Assembly: GCF_026011715.1 (NCBI RefSeq) | Contig: NZ_BRVM01000001.1 | Location: 529,021-593,020 of the forward strand | DNA: 64,000 bases | DNA from: Cytobacillus sp. NCCP-133 | GTDB taxonomy: Bacteria > Bacillota > Bacilli > Bacillales > Cytobacillaceae | Reading direction: 5' to 3' | Shown: one piece after another, positions 30,383 to 39,753 of the stretch | Layout of the letters: the number at the start of each line of letters is the position of its first letter | Position numbering within the stretch: the first letter of the stretch is position 1 | Program-made: the position numbers and the translations under genes | Notes under the pieces: model-generated | The model's database searches: none | Seen by the model: the letters and a program-made list of their open reading frames with translations, nothing else | What the model was told of the DNA's origin: nothing

Positions 30383-30586
30383 GCTTTTCCCTCCTTTCAA
30401 GAATAAAACCAGCTAAACGGCAGTGCCTTTTTTCAATCTTAGTTAGGTGCAGCCGCATAGGATCGCCTTCGTTATACGTGAAGTACCATCCCCGCTGCTG
30501 TATTAACCAGTAAAATAAGAACTAGTAAGCCAGTATGTTTAACTATGATTTTAAATATTTCTAAAAATCGTCCCGATGTCCTATTA

Positions 30587-30604
30587 TGAATGAATAATCA
30601 TTCA
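30587..30604. promoter_or_regulatory. FadR operator upstream of fadR
   Basis: TGAATGAATAATCATTCA is an 18-bp palindrome-like site that fits the B. subtilis FadR consensus TGAATGAMTANTCATTCA completely. It lies 7 bp downstream of the -10 box, where binding would block initiation. Confidence 0.92.
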
Positions 30605-30611
30605 TAATTTT

Positions 30612-30640
30612 ATAATAGTAGTACAATTCATTTCTGTCAA
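30612..30640 (-). promoter_or_regulatory. Promoter of fadR-fadB(-etfBA)
   Basis: TTGACA (30635-30640), 17-bp spacer, TATTAT (30612-30617) on the minus strand. The leader to fadR is about 220 nt and shows no clear structure. Confidence 0.85.
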
Positions 30641-30715
30641 GAAGTTACCCCCGGAAATATATGGTTCATTATGACATTCCTTTAAACCGCGGACAAGCAT
30701 AATTCATCAAAAATA

Positions 30716-30738
30716 AAGAGCCGATGAGAATCGGTCTC
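30716..30738 (-). terminator. Terminator of lcfA
   Basis: Stem GAGACCGAT/ATCGGCTC with a 4-nt loop, then TTTATTTTT on the minus strand, 6 bp past the lcfA stop. It uncouples lcfA from fadR. Confidence 0.8.
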
Positions 30739-30743
30739 TGCAA

Positions 30744-32447
30744 TTAAGCCCGCTTTTCCTCTTCTTCTTTTAATCTCTTTTTTTCCTCATCTACAAGTGC
30801 CCTTCTCAATATCTTTCCGACAGCTGTCTTTGGAAGCTCTTGACGGAATTCATATAGCCTGGGTACCTTATAGGAGGCAAGATGCTTTCTCGCAAATTGA
30901 TTCAACTCATCTTCAGTTGCTTTTGAACCCTCTTTCAGCACAATATAAGCTTTTACGGTTTCACCCCGATAAGGGTCTGGAATTCCTGCAGCTACTACTT
31001 CTTGTACTTCAGGATGCTCGTAAAGAACTTCTTCTATTTCACGCGGGTAAATATTGAACCCGCCTGCAATGATCATATCTTTTTTCCTGTCCACAACATA
31101 GAAATATCCATTATCATCCATGTAACCAAGATCACCTGTCAGGAGCCAGCCATCCCTTAAAGTCTGTTCGGTATCTTCCGGCCGGTTCCAATAGCCTTTC
31201 ATTACCTGAGGGCCTTTTACTGCTATCTCACCTACTTCACCTACCGGAAGCGATTCTCCTGTCTCCAGTGAAAAAATTGCTGCATCAGTATCCGGCCAAG
31301 GTACGCCTATGCTTCCTTTTACCCGCGGACGATCCCATAGGAAATTCGCGTGAGTAACGGGTGAAGACTCGGTTAAGCCGTATCCTTCAACAAGTTTTCC
31401 GCCTGTTATTTCTTCAAATTTCTGCTGAACTTCAACAGGAAGGGCTGCTGATCCGCTGATGCAAGAATCAATGGAAGACAAATCATATTTTTTCAGATCA
31501 GGATGATTCAATAAGCCAATATAGATTGTAGGTGCGCCAGGGAATAAGGTAGGACGCTGCTTTTGAATCGTTTTCAATGTCGTTTCAGGGTCAAACTTAG
31601 GCAGAAGCACCATTTTGTGTGCATCCATTACAGACAAAATCATAACTGCTGTCATTCCATACACATGGAAAAATGGTAAAATGCCCAGTACGACTTCCTC
31701 GCCTCGCCTGCATTTATAAAGCCATGCTTTGCACATTGCAGCATTGGAGACCAGGTTCCGATGCGATAGCATTACACCTTTTGGAAAACCGGTTGTGCCC
31801 CCTGTGTATTGCAGCAAAGCCAGGTCTTCCTCAAAATCAAATTCATAAATCTTGAGAGGCTCAAAAGGCCTTTTTAAAATCTCAGTAAGCAAATGATTAT
31901 GTCCTTCATGCCTTACATTAACAACAATGCCATATTGCTTTTTCTGGATAAATGGATAAACCAAATTTTTTGGAAATGGGAGAAAATCTTTGATAGCGGT
32001 TACAATAATGTGTTCAATATCTGTTTGAGGCATTACCTTACTCACTCTTGGATATAAAATATCGATCGTAATGATTGCCTTTGCCCCTGAATCTTTCATT
32101 TGATATTCAAGTTCACGTTCCATATATAATGGATTCGTTTGTACAACGACACCTCCAGCCATCAAAATACCGTAATAGCTGATTACAGATTGAGGAGTAT
32201 TGGGAAGCATGATAGCTACCTTATCTCCCTTTTCTATCCCAATGCTTTGCAGATACGCAGCCAGCTTAAGAGAAGTATTATACACATATTCAAAGGTGAA
32301 TTCCTTCCCCATAAAATGGATGGCTATTTTTTCCGGAAATTCGTCTGCAGCTTGTTTCAAATAATCCTGTACCGGCTGGCTGGGGTAGGACAAAGTTGAG
32401 GGGATTTCTGCCGGATACTGCTCGAGCCATGGTTTTGCTTCTGCCAT
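30744..32447 (-). CDS. lcfA: Long-chain fatty acid-CoA ligase LcfA
   Basis: 567-aa AMP-forming ligase activating fatty acids to acyl-CoA for beta-oxidation. The AMP-binding P-loop YTGGTTGFPKG is near residue 214, the VEGYGLTESSP motif near 355 and the GWLLTGDLGYMD motif near 435, followed by the C-terminal lid with the catalytic lysine region KTAVGKILRR. The enzyme has no membrane segment. It heads the fad cluster, with its own promoter and terminator. Confidence 0.97.
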   Translation of the reverse strand: MAEAKPWLEQYPAEIPSTLSYPSQPVQDYLKQAADEFPEKIAIHFMGKEFTFEYVYNTSLKLAAYLQSIGIEKGDKVAIMLPNTPQSVISYYGILMAGGVVVQTNPLYMERELEYQMKDSGAKAIITIDILYPRVSKVMPQTDIEHIIVTAIKDFLPFPKNLVYPFIQKKQYGIVVNVRHEGHNHLLTEILKRPFEPLKIYEFDFEEDLALLQYTGGTTGFPKGVMLSHRNLVSNAAMCKAWLYKCRRGEEVVLGILPFFHVYGMTAVMILSVMDAHKMVLLPKFDPETTLKTIQKQRPTLFPGAPTIYIGLLNHPDLKKYDLSSIDSCISGSAALPVEVQQKFEEITGGKLVEGYGLTESSPVTHANFLWDRPRVKGSIGVPWPDTDAAIFSLETGESLPVGEVGEIAVKGPQVMKGYWNRPEDTEQTLRDGWLLTGDLGYMDDNGYFYVVDRKKDMIIAGGFNIYPREIEEVLYEHPEVQEVVAAGIPDPYRGETVKAYIVLKEGSKATEDELNQFARKHLASYKVPRLYEFRQELPKTAVGKILRRALVDEEKKRLKEEEEKRA

Positions 32448-32537
32448 TATATCCCTCCTTTATCTAATGTCCAAAGGCAAACTCGCTTATTGGACACAAA
32501 CCTGAAAATTTTTAGAACATTCTAATTGTTCATTCCT

Positions 32538-32566
32538 ATTATAATATAATGCTCCCTCTATGACAA
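32538..32566 (-). promoter_or_regulatory. Promoter of lcfA with degenerate operator
   Basis: TTGTCA (32561-32566), 17-bp spacer, TATAAT (32538-32543). Just downstream GAATGAACAATTAGAATG matches the left half of a FadR box only. Next to it lies TTAGAA-CA-TTCTAA (32512-32525), an inverted repeat of unknown meaning. Confidence 0.75.
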
Positions 32567-32644
32567 TTAGAATAAGACCATTCACACATAAAGGGATTAT
32601 AAATAGGTTGTCCCCAAAACCGGGAATTTTCTGTAAAAATAAAA

Positions 32645-32674
32645 CAAAAAAAACGCCGCACAATCATGGCGTTT
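32645..32674 (-). terminator. Terminator of the yshE unit
   Basis: Stem AACGCC/GGCGTT, then TTTTTTTG on the minus strand, about 30 bp past the small membrane-peptide frame. Confidence 0.85.
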
Positions 32675-32702
32675 TCTTGTTTATATCTATATCACTAAAA
32701 TA

Positions 32703-32786
32703 TTATGCTAGAAAGAAAATATAAATGGCCCCTATAAGAAGAAATATTCCACAAAGAACCAGGAGAACTTTCGCTAACTTTTCCAC
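32703..32786 (-). CDS. Predicted 27-aa single-pass membrane peptide
   Basis: Short frame starting with GTG and preceded by AAGGGGAG at 10-nt spacing. It encodes MEKLAKVLLVLCGIFLLI and then GAIYIFFLA, that is, a short charged start and one hydrophobic helix of about 20 residues. It begins 14 bp after yshE and ends just before the terminator, so it would be translated from the yshE transcript. I do not recognise a family. Alternative: chance hydrophobic frame, but the ribosome site and position favour a real small protein. Confidence 0.55.
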   Translation of the reverse strand: MEKLAKVLLVLCGIFLLIGAIYIFFLA

Positions 32787-32800
32787 TGTCAAATCTCCCC

Positions 32801-33208
32801 TTAAGATAAACCTGCCCCGATAACGTACGATAATCCGATAGATAACATCATAGAAATAAAACCGACAGCCTTATTATTGTTTTCGATTTCCTCATCAATC
32901 TTAAACTTCGGCGTTAAAAACTCAAAAATAAAATAACCAATCAGCAATAGAAAGAATCCGAAAATCCCCCAGGTTATCATCGTCAATAATGTGTCATTAT
33001 GCAAAATGGAGTGCCTGAAAATATTGGCAATTCCAAATATTTTGCCCCCTGTTGCCATGGCAACAGCCACATTTCCATTTTTGATTTCTTCCCAATTCCG
33101 ATACTTTGTGACCAATTCAAAAATAGCTAAAAAGACAATCATACACAAAATAACAACACTATAATATGCAGCTGTCTGAATAAATTCATTTTCCCAAAAT
33201 TGGTTCAT
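32801..33208 (-). CDS. yshE: DUF350 membrane protein YshE
   Basis: 135-aa integral membrane protein with about four hydrophobic helices (roughly 14-36, 48-68, 75-98, 112-134) of the DUF350 family. The glycine-rich segment AVAMATGGKIFGIA between helices is typical. Function is not established. The start is taken at the third ATG (33206-33208), because GGGGAG lies 7 nt before it and overlaps the upstream ATG. Located between mutSB and lcfA as in B. subtilis. Confidence 0.85.
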   Translation of the reverse strand: MNQFWENEFIQTAAYYSVVILCMIVFLAIFELVTKYRNWEEIKNGNVAVAMATGGKIFGIANIFRHSILHNDTLLTMITWGIFGFFLLLIGYFIFEFLTPKFKIDEEIENNNKAVGFISMMLSIGLSYVIGAGLS

Positions 33209-33381
33209 TTCCATTCTCCCCATTGGAATTTAATACCTTTTCCTATACATTGCCTTAAACCGCAAGGACAAATGTGATTTTAAGAAGTCACTTGGTCAGC
33301 TGCTCATGATAAAAACAGGGCCCGATAATAGAAAACTTTTAGACTCTATTATATTTTAGCGCTATCCGCATTAAACAGTCT

Positions 33382-35739
33382 TTATTTAAATTCAACGACT
33401 GTAACACCAGTGCCACCTTCTCCAGCTTCGCCAAATCGGATTTTCTTAACAGCTCTGTGGTACCGCAGATATTCCTGAACACCCTGTCTTAAGGCTCCAG
33501 TGCCTTTACCATGGATAATCGATACACGCGGATAGCCTGCCAAAAGCGCATCATCGATATACTTTTCTACCCTTAAGAGTGCATTTTCATAGCGTTCTCC
33601 CCGCAAGTCCAGCTCAAGGCTGACATGAAAATCTTTGCCCTTCACTGTCGCCATCGGTTTGGTTTCCACTGGCTTCGGTCTCTTAATATATTCCAACTCT
33701 TTTTCAGCGACCCTCATTTTTAAAATTCCAATTTGGACCTGCCACTCATTATCGGATACTTTTTTCAGCAAATGTCCCTTTTGGCCAAAGCTAAGAACTT
33801 TCACTTCATCCCCAGGCTCAAAAACACGTTTGTTATTCTCTGCCTTGGCTTTATTCTGAGTTTTGTTCATCTGCGGAACTGCTTCATTCAATCGTTTTTT
33901 TGCTTCAATCAGTTCATGCTCTTTTACTTCCGCATGTTTTTCCATCCGCATCTTTCTTAAATCACGGATGATTTGCTCAGCTTCCGCTTTCGCTTTTTCA
34001 ACGATATCTGCTGCTTTCTCAGCTGCCTTTTCATGTATAGAATGTTTCTGCTCATAAAATTCAATCATTTGCTTTTGCAGATCTTTATGGATTTTTTCTG
34101 CATCCTTCAGATGAGCATTTGCTTCTTCCCGGTCAGCTTCAGCCTGCTTGCGGCTTTCTTCAAGAGAAGCGATCATGTTTTCAACCTGATTCGAGTCTGC
34201 TCCAATATAGGATCTTGCTGTATCAATGACTTTGTCATGAAGCCCGAGCCGCTTTGATATTTCAAATGCATTGCTTCGCCCAGGCACACCGATTAGCAAC
34301 TTATAAGTAGGACTTAGCGTCTCAATATCAAATTCTACACTTGCGTTAATGACTCCTTCTCTATTATACCCATAGGCCTTTAGCTCAGGATAATGCGTTG
34401 TGGCAATGACTCTTGCTCCACACTTATAAACTTCATCCAGGATGGATATTGCCAGGGCTGCCCCTTCCTGGGGATCTGTTCCTGCCCCAAGCTCATCAAA
34501 TAGGATAAGGCTGTTAAAATCCACGTGATTCAGGATATCCACAATATTGACCATATGAGAAGAAAAGGTACTCAAGCTTTGCTCAATTGACTGTTCATCC
34601 CCGATATCCGCAAAGACGGCTCCAAAAACAGCTGTCTCCGATCCATCAAGAGCAGGTATCTGCAGTCCTGCCTGAGCCATTAAGTTACATAGGCCAACCG
34701 TTTTTAGGGTTACAGTTTTACCGCCCGTATTCGGACCCGTAATAACGATGGTCGAATATTCATCGCCCAGCGCGATATCATTTGCGACCACTTCGTCAGC
34801 AGGAATAAGCGGATGCCGCGCCTTAAACAGAGAAATCCTTCCTTCATTATTTATTTTCGGTTTGGAAGCTTTTATCCGCTTGCTGTATCTGGCTTTTGCA
34901 AACATAAAGTCGATTTCCCCAAGCACTTCCACAATCGTCTCCAGTTCACCGCTCTGTTCTGCTGTTTGTGCAGAGAGTGTAATCAAAATCCGTTCAATTT
35001 CCTGCTGCTCTTTTACCCGGATGCCCTGCAGTTCGTTATTCAGCTGGACGATTGATTGCGGTTCAATAAACAATGTCTGCCCGGATGAACTTTGGTCATG
35101 GATGATTCCTCCATAGTGTCCGCGGTATTCCTGCTTAACAGGAATGACAAATCGGTCATTCCTGATCGTAACAATTGCATCGGAAAGCATTTTTTGCGCA
35201 TTTGAGGAGCGGATCATGCTCTCAAGGCGTTCTCTGATTCGCGATTCCTTTGTGCGCAGCTGATTGCGGAGCGATCGCAATGTCTCGCTTGCACTGTCCA
35301 GCACTTCCCCATTATCATCGACAGCATTGCGGATAGATGTTTCCAGATCTGCCAGGACAATGATTTTATCAGTATATCCATGCAAGATGGGCAGGCTGCT
35401 TTCTTCCTCTGCAAAATCCTCGATAAATCTTTTCATCAGTCTGCTTGCATGGATTGTACTCGAAACCTGCGTGAGCTCCTGAGGGCTGAGCATACCGCCG
35501 ATAACGGATCTTTTTACATGAGGCCGAATATCGAAAATGCCTCCTAGCGGCACATTCCCTTTTATTCTAAGGACTGTCACTGCTTCATCAGTTTCTTCCT
35601 GCCAGCGGATTACTTCGTCATAATTTGCTGAAGGAAGGATATTTTCCGCTTTTTTTCTTCCTAAGGAAGAGGAAACGTGTTCCAGCAGCTGTTCTTTTAC
35701 TTTATTGAATTCAAGAATCTTTAAAACTCGTTCTTGCAT
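33382..35739 (-). CDS. mutSB: MutS2 ATPase/endonuclease
   Basis: 785-aa MutS homologue without the mismatch-recognition domain. Walker A GPNTGGKT (about 333-340), Walker B region [12 protein letters not shown], a long coiled-coil clamp (about 510-630), a KOW-like segment, and a C-terminal Smr nuclease domain with [12 protein letters not shown] and HGKGTGALR. Homologues act on branched DNA or, in B. subtilis, on collided ribosomes. It lies 30 bp downstream of polX. The family and domain order are certain; which of the two roles dominates is not. Confidence 0.96.
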   Translation of the reverse strand: MQERVLKILEFNKVKEQLLEHVSSSLGRKKAENILPSANYDEVIRWQEETDEAVTVLRIKGNVPLGGIFDIRPHVKRSVIGGMLSPQELTQVSSTIHASRLMKRFIEDFAEEESSLPILHGYTDKIIVLADLETSIRNAVDDNGEVLDSASETLRSLRNQLRTKESRIRERLESMIRSSNAQKMLSDAIVTIRNDRFVIPVKQEYRGHYGGIIHDQSSSGQTLFIEPQSIVQLNNELQGIRVKEQQEIERILITLSAQTAEQSGELETIVEVLGEIDFMFAKARYSKRIKASKPKINNEGRISLFKARHPLIPADEVVANDIALGDEYSTIVITGPNTGGKTVTLKTVGLCNLMAQAGLQIPALDGSETAVFGAVFADIGDEQSIEQSLSTFSSHMVNIVDILNHVDFNSLILFDELGAGTDPQEGAALAISILDEVYKCGARVIATTHYPELKAYGYNREGVINASVEFDIETLSPTYKLLIGVPGRSNAFEISKRLGLHDKVIDTARSYIGADSNQVENMIASLEESRKQAEADREEANAHLKDAEKIHKDLQKQMIEFYEQKHSIHEKAAEKAADIVEKAKAEAEQIIRDLRKMRMEKHAEVKEHELIEAKKRLNEAVPQMNKTQNKAKAENNKRVFEPGDEVKVLSFGQKGHLLKKVSDNEWQVQIGILKMRVAEKELEYIKRPKPVETKPMATVKGKDFHVSLELDLRGERYENALLRVEKYIDDALLAGYPRVSIIHGKGTGALRQGVQEYLRYHRAVKKIRFGEAGEGGTGVTVVEFK

Positions 35740-35769
35740 GAGGACTTTCCCCTTTCAAACCCAACTTCC

Positions 35770-37488
35770 CTATTTTCGTTCTTGCAGGAATTTGAGCAGA
35801 TCTTCTGGTTCCATGGCATTAAGGACAGATTCCTTTTTAATCCAGCCTTTTTTGGCCGCGGAAACGCCTATTTCCATATGGTTTAGTGTATCAATTTTGT
35901 GTGCATCAGTATTTATGACAATTTTGACACCAGCTTCCTGAGCTTTTCGGATATGCTCTGAAGCAAGATCCAGCCGATGCGGGTTCGCATTCAGCTCAAG
36001 AGCTGTATTTGTCTCCTTTGCCAGCTCGATCAGCATGTCCATGTCCACTTCATAGCCTTCCCTCCGGCCAATCAATCTACCGGTAGGATGTGCAATAATA
36101 TCAACATGGGCATTTTGCAAGGCTGTTTTTAACCGATCCATGACTTTTTCCTTCGGCTGGGAAAATGAAGAATGGATGGAAGCAATAACAATGTCGAGTT
36201 CCTCAAGAAGCTCATCATCATAATCAAGCGTACCATCAGGCAGTATATCCATTTCTACTCCTGAAAGAATAGTAACATCATCAAATTGTTCATTAAGGCG
36301 TTTAATTTCCTCGCTTTGCTGCCGCAGCCTTTCAGCCGTTAAACCGTTAGCCACCTTTAAGTACTGTGAATGGTCTGTAATGGCCATGTACTTATAGCCG
36401 CGGGCACGGCAGGCTTCAATCATTTCTTCAATTGAGTAGGCACCATCGCTCCAGGTAGAATGCATATGAAGATCCCCCTTTATATCATCAAGGGATATCA
36501 ATGCCAGACCTTCTTTATATTCATCCACTTCTTTCCCATCTTCCCTAATTTCAGGAGGGAAAAATGGGAGTCCAAAATGAGCATAAAATTCTTCTTCTGT
36601 TGAAAAAGTGAGAATCGCACCTGTTTCAGTGTTTTCTACACCATATTCACTGATTTTTTCGCCGCGTTCTTTAGCAAGCTGGCGCATGCGGACGTTATGG
36701 TCCTTTGAACCGGTAAAATGATGCAAAGTTGTCGCAAACTCGTGAGGCTCCACTAAACGGAAGTCTGCAGATATATCATAAGAATGCTCAATAACAACGG
36801 ATACCTTTGTATCTCCTGCTGCAATGACCTCTTTAATTCCAGATAGGTTTAATAACTGGTTTTTGACGGAAGCAGGATTTTCGGTGGCAATGATAAAATC
36901 AAGATCCTTAATCGTCTCTCTCATTCTTCTTAAGCTTCCTGCTCTGGAGTATTTAGTAATATCCTTCATTTCAGCCAGGGCATCCTCAATGCCTTCTGCT
37001 ATAGGCAGCATATAAGCCAGGGGAAGCCGATCCGGCCTTGAGCCTGCATTCTCCAGGGCAGCCAAAATCTTTTCCTCAGTCTTCTTTCCAAAGCCTGCCA
37101 GTGCCTGCACTTTTTTATTGCGGCATGCCTCCTCAAGATCTGCTGCATTCTCAACCCCCAGCTCTTTATAAAGCTTGGCGATTTTTTTGCCTCCTAAACC
37201 TGGCAGCTGGAGAAGAGGGATTAAGCCAGATGGGACCTCTACCTTCAGCTCATCCAGAACGGATGACTTTCCTTCTTGAATATATTCATCTATTACAGCT
37301 GCAGTCCCTTTGCCGATACCGGACAGCTTGGTAAAATCCTCAATTTCAGACAGACTTTCATCATTTGATTCAAGTGCCAATGCCGCCTTGCGGAAGGCAG
37401 CGGTTTTAAAGGGGTTTTCACCCTTTAGCTCCATATAAACGGCTATTGTTTCCAACAGCCTGATCACATCTTTTTTATTTATACTCAT
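35770..37488 (-). CDS. polX: DNA polymerase X with PHP exonuclease
   Basis: 572-aa family X repair polymerase with a helix-hairpin-helix N terminus (LSGIGKGTAAVIDEY, LPGLGGKKIAKLY), a nucleotidyltransferase core with the acidic pair in KDLDFII, and a C-terminal PHP domain starting GDLHMHSTWSDG (about 337-348) and including EMDILPDG, SIHSSF and NTDAH. The PHP part gives 3'-5' exonuclease activity. It fills gaps in base excision repair. The start is the ATG at 37486-37488 after AGGTG. Confidence 0.95.
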   Translation of the reverse strand: MSINKKDVIRLLETIAVYMELKGENPFKTAAFRKAALALESNDESLSEIEDFTKLSGIGKGTAAVIDEYIQEGKSSVLDELKVEVPSGLIPLLQLPGLGGKKIAKLYKELGVENAADLEEACRNKKVQALAGFGKKTEEKILAALENAGSRPDRLPLAYMLPIAEGIEDALAEMKDITKYSRAGSLRRMRETIKDLDFIIATENPASVKNQLLNLSGIKEVIAAGDTKVSVVIEHSYDISADFRLVEPHEFATTLHHFTGSKDHNVRMRQLAKERGEKISEYGVENTETGAILTFSTEEEFYAHFGLPFFPPEIREDGKEVDEYKEGLALISLDDIKGDLHMHSTWSDGAYSIEEMIEACRARGYKYMAITDHSQYLKVANGLTAERLRQQSEEIKRLNEQFDDVTILSGVEMDILPDGTLDYDDELLEELDIVIASIHSSFSQPKEKVMDRLKTALQNAHVDIIAHPTGRLIGRREGYEVDMDMLIELAKETNTALELNANPHRLDLASEHIRKAQEAGVKIVINTDAHKIDTLNHMEIGVSAAKKGWIKKESVLNAMEPEDLLKFLQERK

Positions 37489-37622
37489 ACATAACACCTG
37501 CCCGTTACTGTAATCGTATCCGTATTATCTCTTATTTTGTGGTGCAACTTCAAATAATGGCTATTTCAAATTGCTTTTTCATAAAGGTTTTTGCACACCA
37601 GCTGCAAATATTTCAAAAAGAA

Positions 37623-37646
37623 AACTCCTCTAAAAATAGAGAAGTT
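37623..37646 (-). terminator. Terminator of zapA-yshB
   Basis: Stem AACTTCTCT/AGAGGAGTT with one mismatch and a TTTTTA-type loop, then TTCTTTTT on the minus strand, at the yshB stop codon. Confidence 0.75.
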
Positions 37647-38187
37647 ACGCTGCTATATATTCAACCCACATTTCTTTCAGCTGGCTAGAGAGAACAGGCG
37701 TGTTCTTAACCATTAATTCTGCCATAAAAGAATTATTAATAGGTCCCTGCAGCACTTCAATTGGAACCAGTGCGGCTATGTATAATAGGATAAACATGAT
37801 AAGATAGACTTCTATAAACCCAAGAACGCCGCCTGCCCAGACGTTTAGCTGCTTTAAAACGGGAAGATGGGCAACAAAGTCGAGCATACTGCCAATAATT
37901 TGCAATACTATTTTGACCGCAAAAAAAATCACGACAAATGCGATGGCGCGATAGTAGGCATCTTCAAGATTTGCATTCTCAAAAAGCGTTTGAATCGCTG
38001 AGTCACTGCTAAAGCTGGGATATGGCACCCATAGGGTCAATTTAGGAGCAAGTTCTTCATAATACATACGAGCTACAATAAAAGCGATAATAAAACCTGT
38101 TAAATGAATTAATTGAAGGATAAATCCTCTCTTTAGCCCGATAAAAAAGCCAAAAATTAAAATAATGATAATTGCGAGATCCAACAT
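37645..38187 (-). CDS. yshB: CvpA-family membrane protein YshB
   Basis: 180-aa protein with four hydrophobic helices (about 1-20, 25-45, 78-102, 115-145) of the CvpA/colicin V production family. Conserved FFIGLKRGFILQL near the N terminus is typical. Its molecular role is unknown. It starts 2 bp after zapA, so the two are co-translated; the zapA-yshB pairing is kept in B. subtilis. Confidence 0.92.
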   Translation of the reverse strand: MLDLAIIIILIFGFFIGLKRGFILQLIHLTGFIIAFIVARMYYEELAPKLTLWVPYPSFSSDSAIQTLFENANLEDAYYRAIAFVVIFFAVKIVLQIIGSMLDFVAHLPVLKQLNVWAGGVLGFIEVYLIMFILLYIAALVPIEVLQGPINNSFMAELMVKNTPVLSSQLKEMWVEYIAA

Positions 38188-38189
38188 GG

Positions 38190-38456
38190 CTATTTTCCGT
38201 CCTTTACTCTATTTAATTCGTTTTCCAGCCGCTCCAGACGGTCTTTTAGCTTTATATAATCATTAACAGCATTGACTGCCGTTAGTACGGCTAACTTACT
38301 AATGTCGAGTGAAGGATTCTTCGAACTGATTTCACGCATTTTATCGTCAACCAGCGAAGCAATGAGGCGAACATGGCTCGAACTCTCGGAGCCTACTATT
38401 ACATATTGCTGTCCATATATGTCTACACTTGTTCGATTTTTTTGTATATCTGACAA
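38190..38456 (-). CDS. zapA: Cell division protein ZapA
   Basis: 88-aa positive regulator of FtsZ assembly. The N-terminal globular part has the ZapA pattern [14 protein letters not shown], and the C-terminal half (about 40-88) is an amphipathic coiled coil that forms the tetramer. It bundles FtsZ filaments at midcell. It is divergent from rnhC with 152 bp between them; a TGTTATGAT extended -10 is visible near 38497. Confidence 0.95.
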   Translation of the reverse strand: MSDIQKNRTSVDIYGQQYVIVGSESSSHVRLIASLVDDKMREISSKNPSLDISKLAVLTAVNAVNDYIKLKDRLERLENELNRVKDGK

Positions 38457-38614
38457 CGTCCATGCCCTCCTTCTTTAAGAATCCTAATCAATATCATAAC
38501 ATGAACGCAAATGGGTGGGAAGTCAAAGCATGTCAAAAGAGCTCAGTTCATGTAAAACTTTTTCCAAAAAGACGGCTATGAAACAAAAATGAATTCACTA
38601 GAGGAGAAATGGAA

Positions 38615-39556
38615 ATGAGCCAAGTGGTACTCTTAAAAAAAACAAATGAAATTTCGGCAATGAAAAGCTATTATTCTAAGCATTTAAATGAAAAACAGCC
38701 ACCAGGAAGCATATTTGCAGCAAAAGTTCCAGGCTGTTCGATCACTGCCTATAAATCAGGCAAAGTCCTGTTCCAGGGCAGCGGGAGTGAAACAGAAGCT
38801 AAGAAATGGGGAGATACTGCAAGGAGCGCTCAGCCAAGCAAAAAGAAGAGCCCGGCAGCAGCCAGCCTTCCGGAAAATATTAGCTCCCTTTCAGTCATAG
38901 GGTCAGACGAAGTTGGCACCGGTGATTACTTTGGCCCGATCACCGTTGTGGCAGCATATGTAAAGAAAGAGCAGATTCCTTTACTGAAGGAGCTCGGTGT
39001 AAAGGATTCAAAAAATCTTAGGGACGAAAAAATCATTGAAATTGCTAAGCAAATTAAGGATATCGTACCGCACAGCTTATTAACACTTCATAATGAAAAA
39101 TACAACAAGCTGCAGCAATCAGGCATGTCTCAGGGAAAAATTAAGGCATTGCTGCACAATCAGGCGATTGGCCATGTTCTTGGTAAAATTGCTCCTGAAA
39201 AACCCGAAGCAATACTGATCGACCAATTTGCCAAAGAAGAGGTGTACTATAACTATTTAAAAAATCAGCAAACCATCCAAAGGGAGCGTGTATTTTTCAG
39301 CACGAAAGCTGAAGGAATCCACCTGGCAGTAGCATCAGCATCCATACTGGCACGCTATGCTTTTGTACGCCATTTTGAAAATCTAAGTAAAGCGGCCGGC
39401 TTCAGGCTGACAAAAGGCGCCGGTCCCAGGGTAGATGAGGCGGCTGCACGATTAATCAGAGAAAAAGGCCGTGAAGTCCTGTCCACTTTTGTAAAGCTGC
39501 ATTTTGCCAATACTGAGAAAACAATGAAGCTTTATAGCCGGAAATATAAGCAATAA
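38615..39556 (+). CDS. rnhC: Ribonuclease HIII
   Basis: 313-aa type 2 RNase H degrading RNA in RNA-DNA hybrids, cytoplasmic. The N-terminal TBP-like substrate-binding domain (about 1-85) is followed by the catalytic domain starting GSDEVGTGDYFGP with D98 and E99, then DQFAKEE and the AVASASILARYAF region. The start is the second ATG (38615); the first lies too close to the ribosome site GAGGAG. Plus-strand gene convergent with pheT. Confidence 0.95.
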   Translation: MSQVVLLKKTNEISAMKSYYSKHLNEKQPPGSIFAAKVPGCSITAYKSGKVLFQGSGSETEAKKWGDTARSAQPSKKKSPAAASLPENISSLSVIGSDEVGTGDYFGPITVVAAYVKKEQIPLLKELGVKDSKNLRDEKIIEIAKQIKDIVPHSLLTLHNEKYNKLQQSGMSQGKIKALLHNQAIGHVLGKIAPEKPEAILIDQFAKEEVYYNYLKNQQTIQRERVFFSTKAEGIHLAVASASILARYAFVRHFENLSKAAGFRLTKGAGPRVDEAAARLIREKGREVLSTFVKLHFANTEKTMKLYSRKYKQ

Positions 39557-39628
39557 AACTCTAAAAGAAAAATGTCCGTTTTATTGATAAGGATGAAAAC
39601 AATGGGTTTTTGCTGCTTTCACTTTTTA

Positions 39629-39710
39629 TTTATCGGCCATAATTGGACATTTATTGGCGAATTTTCTATTTTTATCAGCCACAACTCAGCTTTTAACGGC
39701 CAATCAAAAA
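39629..39710. repeat. Degenerate ~20-21-nt tandem repeat, four units
   Basis: Units begin TTTATCGGCCA (39629), TTTATTGGCGA (39650), TTTATCAGCCA (39671) and TTTTAACGGCCA (39691), with lengths 21, 21, 20 and 20. It lies between the convergent ends of rnhC and pheT. A related array is at 50957-51058. Confidence 0.75.
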
Positions 39711-39717
39711 TAACCAT

Positions 39718-39752
39718 AAAGAAAAGGCAGCCATCAGGCTGCCCTTTTCTTT
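39718..39752. terminator. Bidirectional terminator between rnhC and pheT
   Basis: GGCAGCC/GGCTGCC stem with an ATCA loop, flanked by AAAGAAAA and TTTTCTTT, serving both convergent genes. Confidence 0.92.
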
Positions 39753-39753
39753 A

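Noticed and set aside
38470-38530. TTGACT as -35 of a zapA promoter
   Set aside because: Spacing to the TATGAT box is about 22 bp, too long; only the extended -10 remains plausible.
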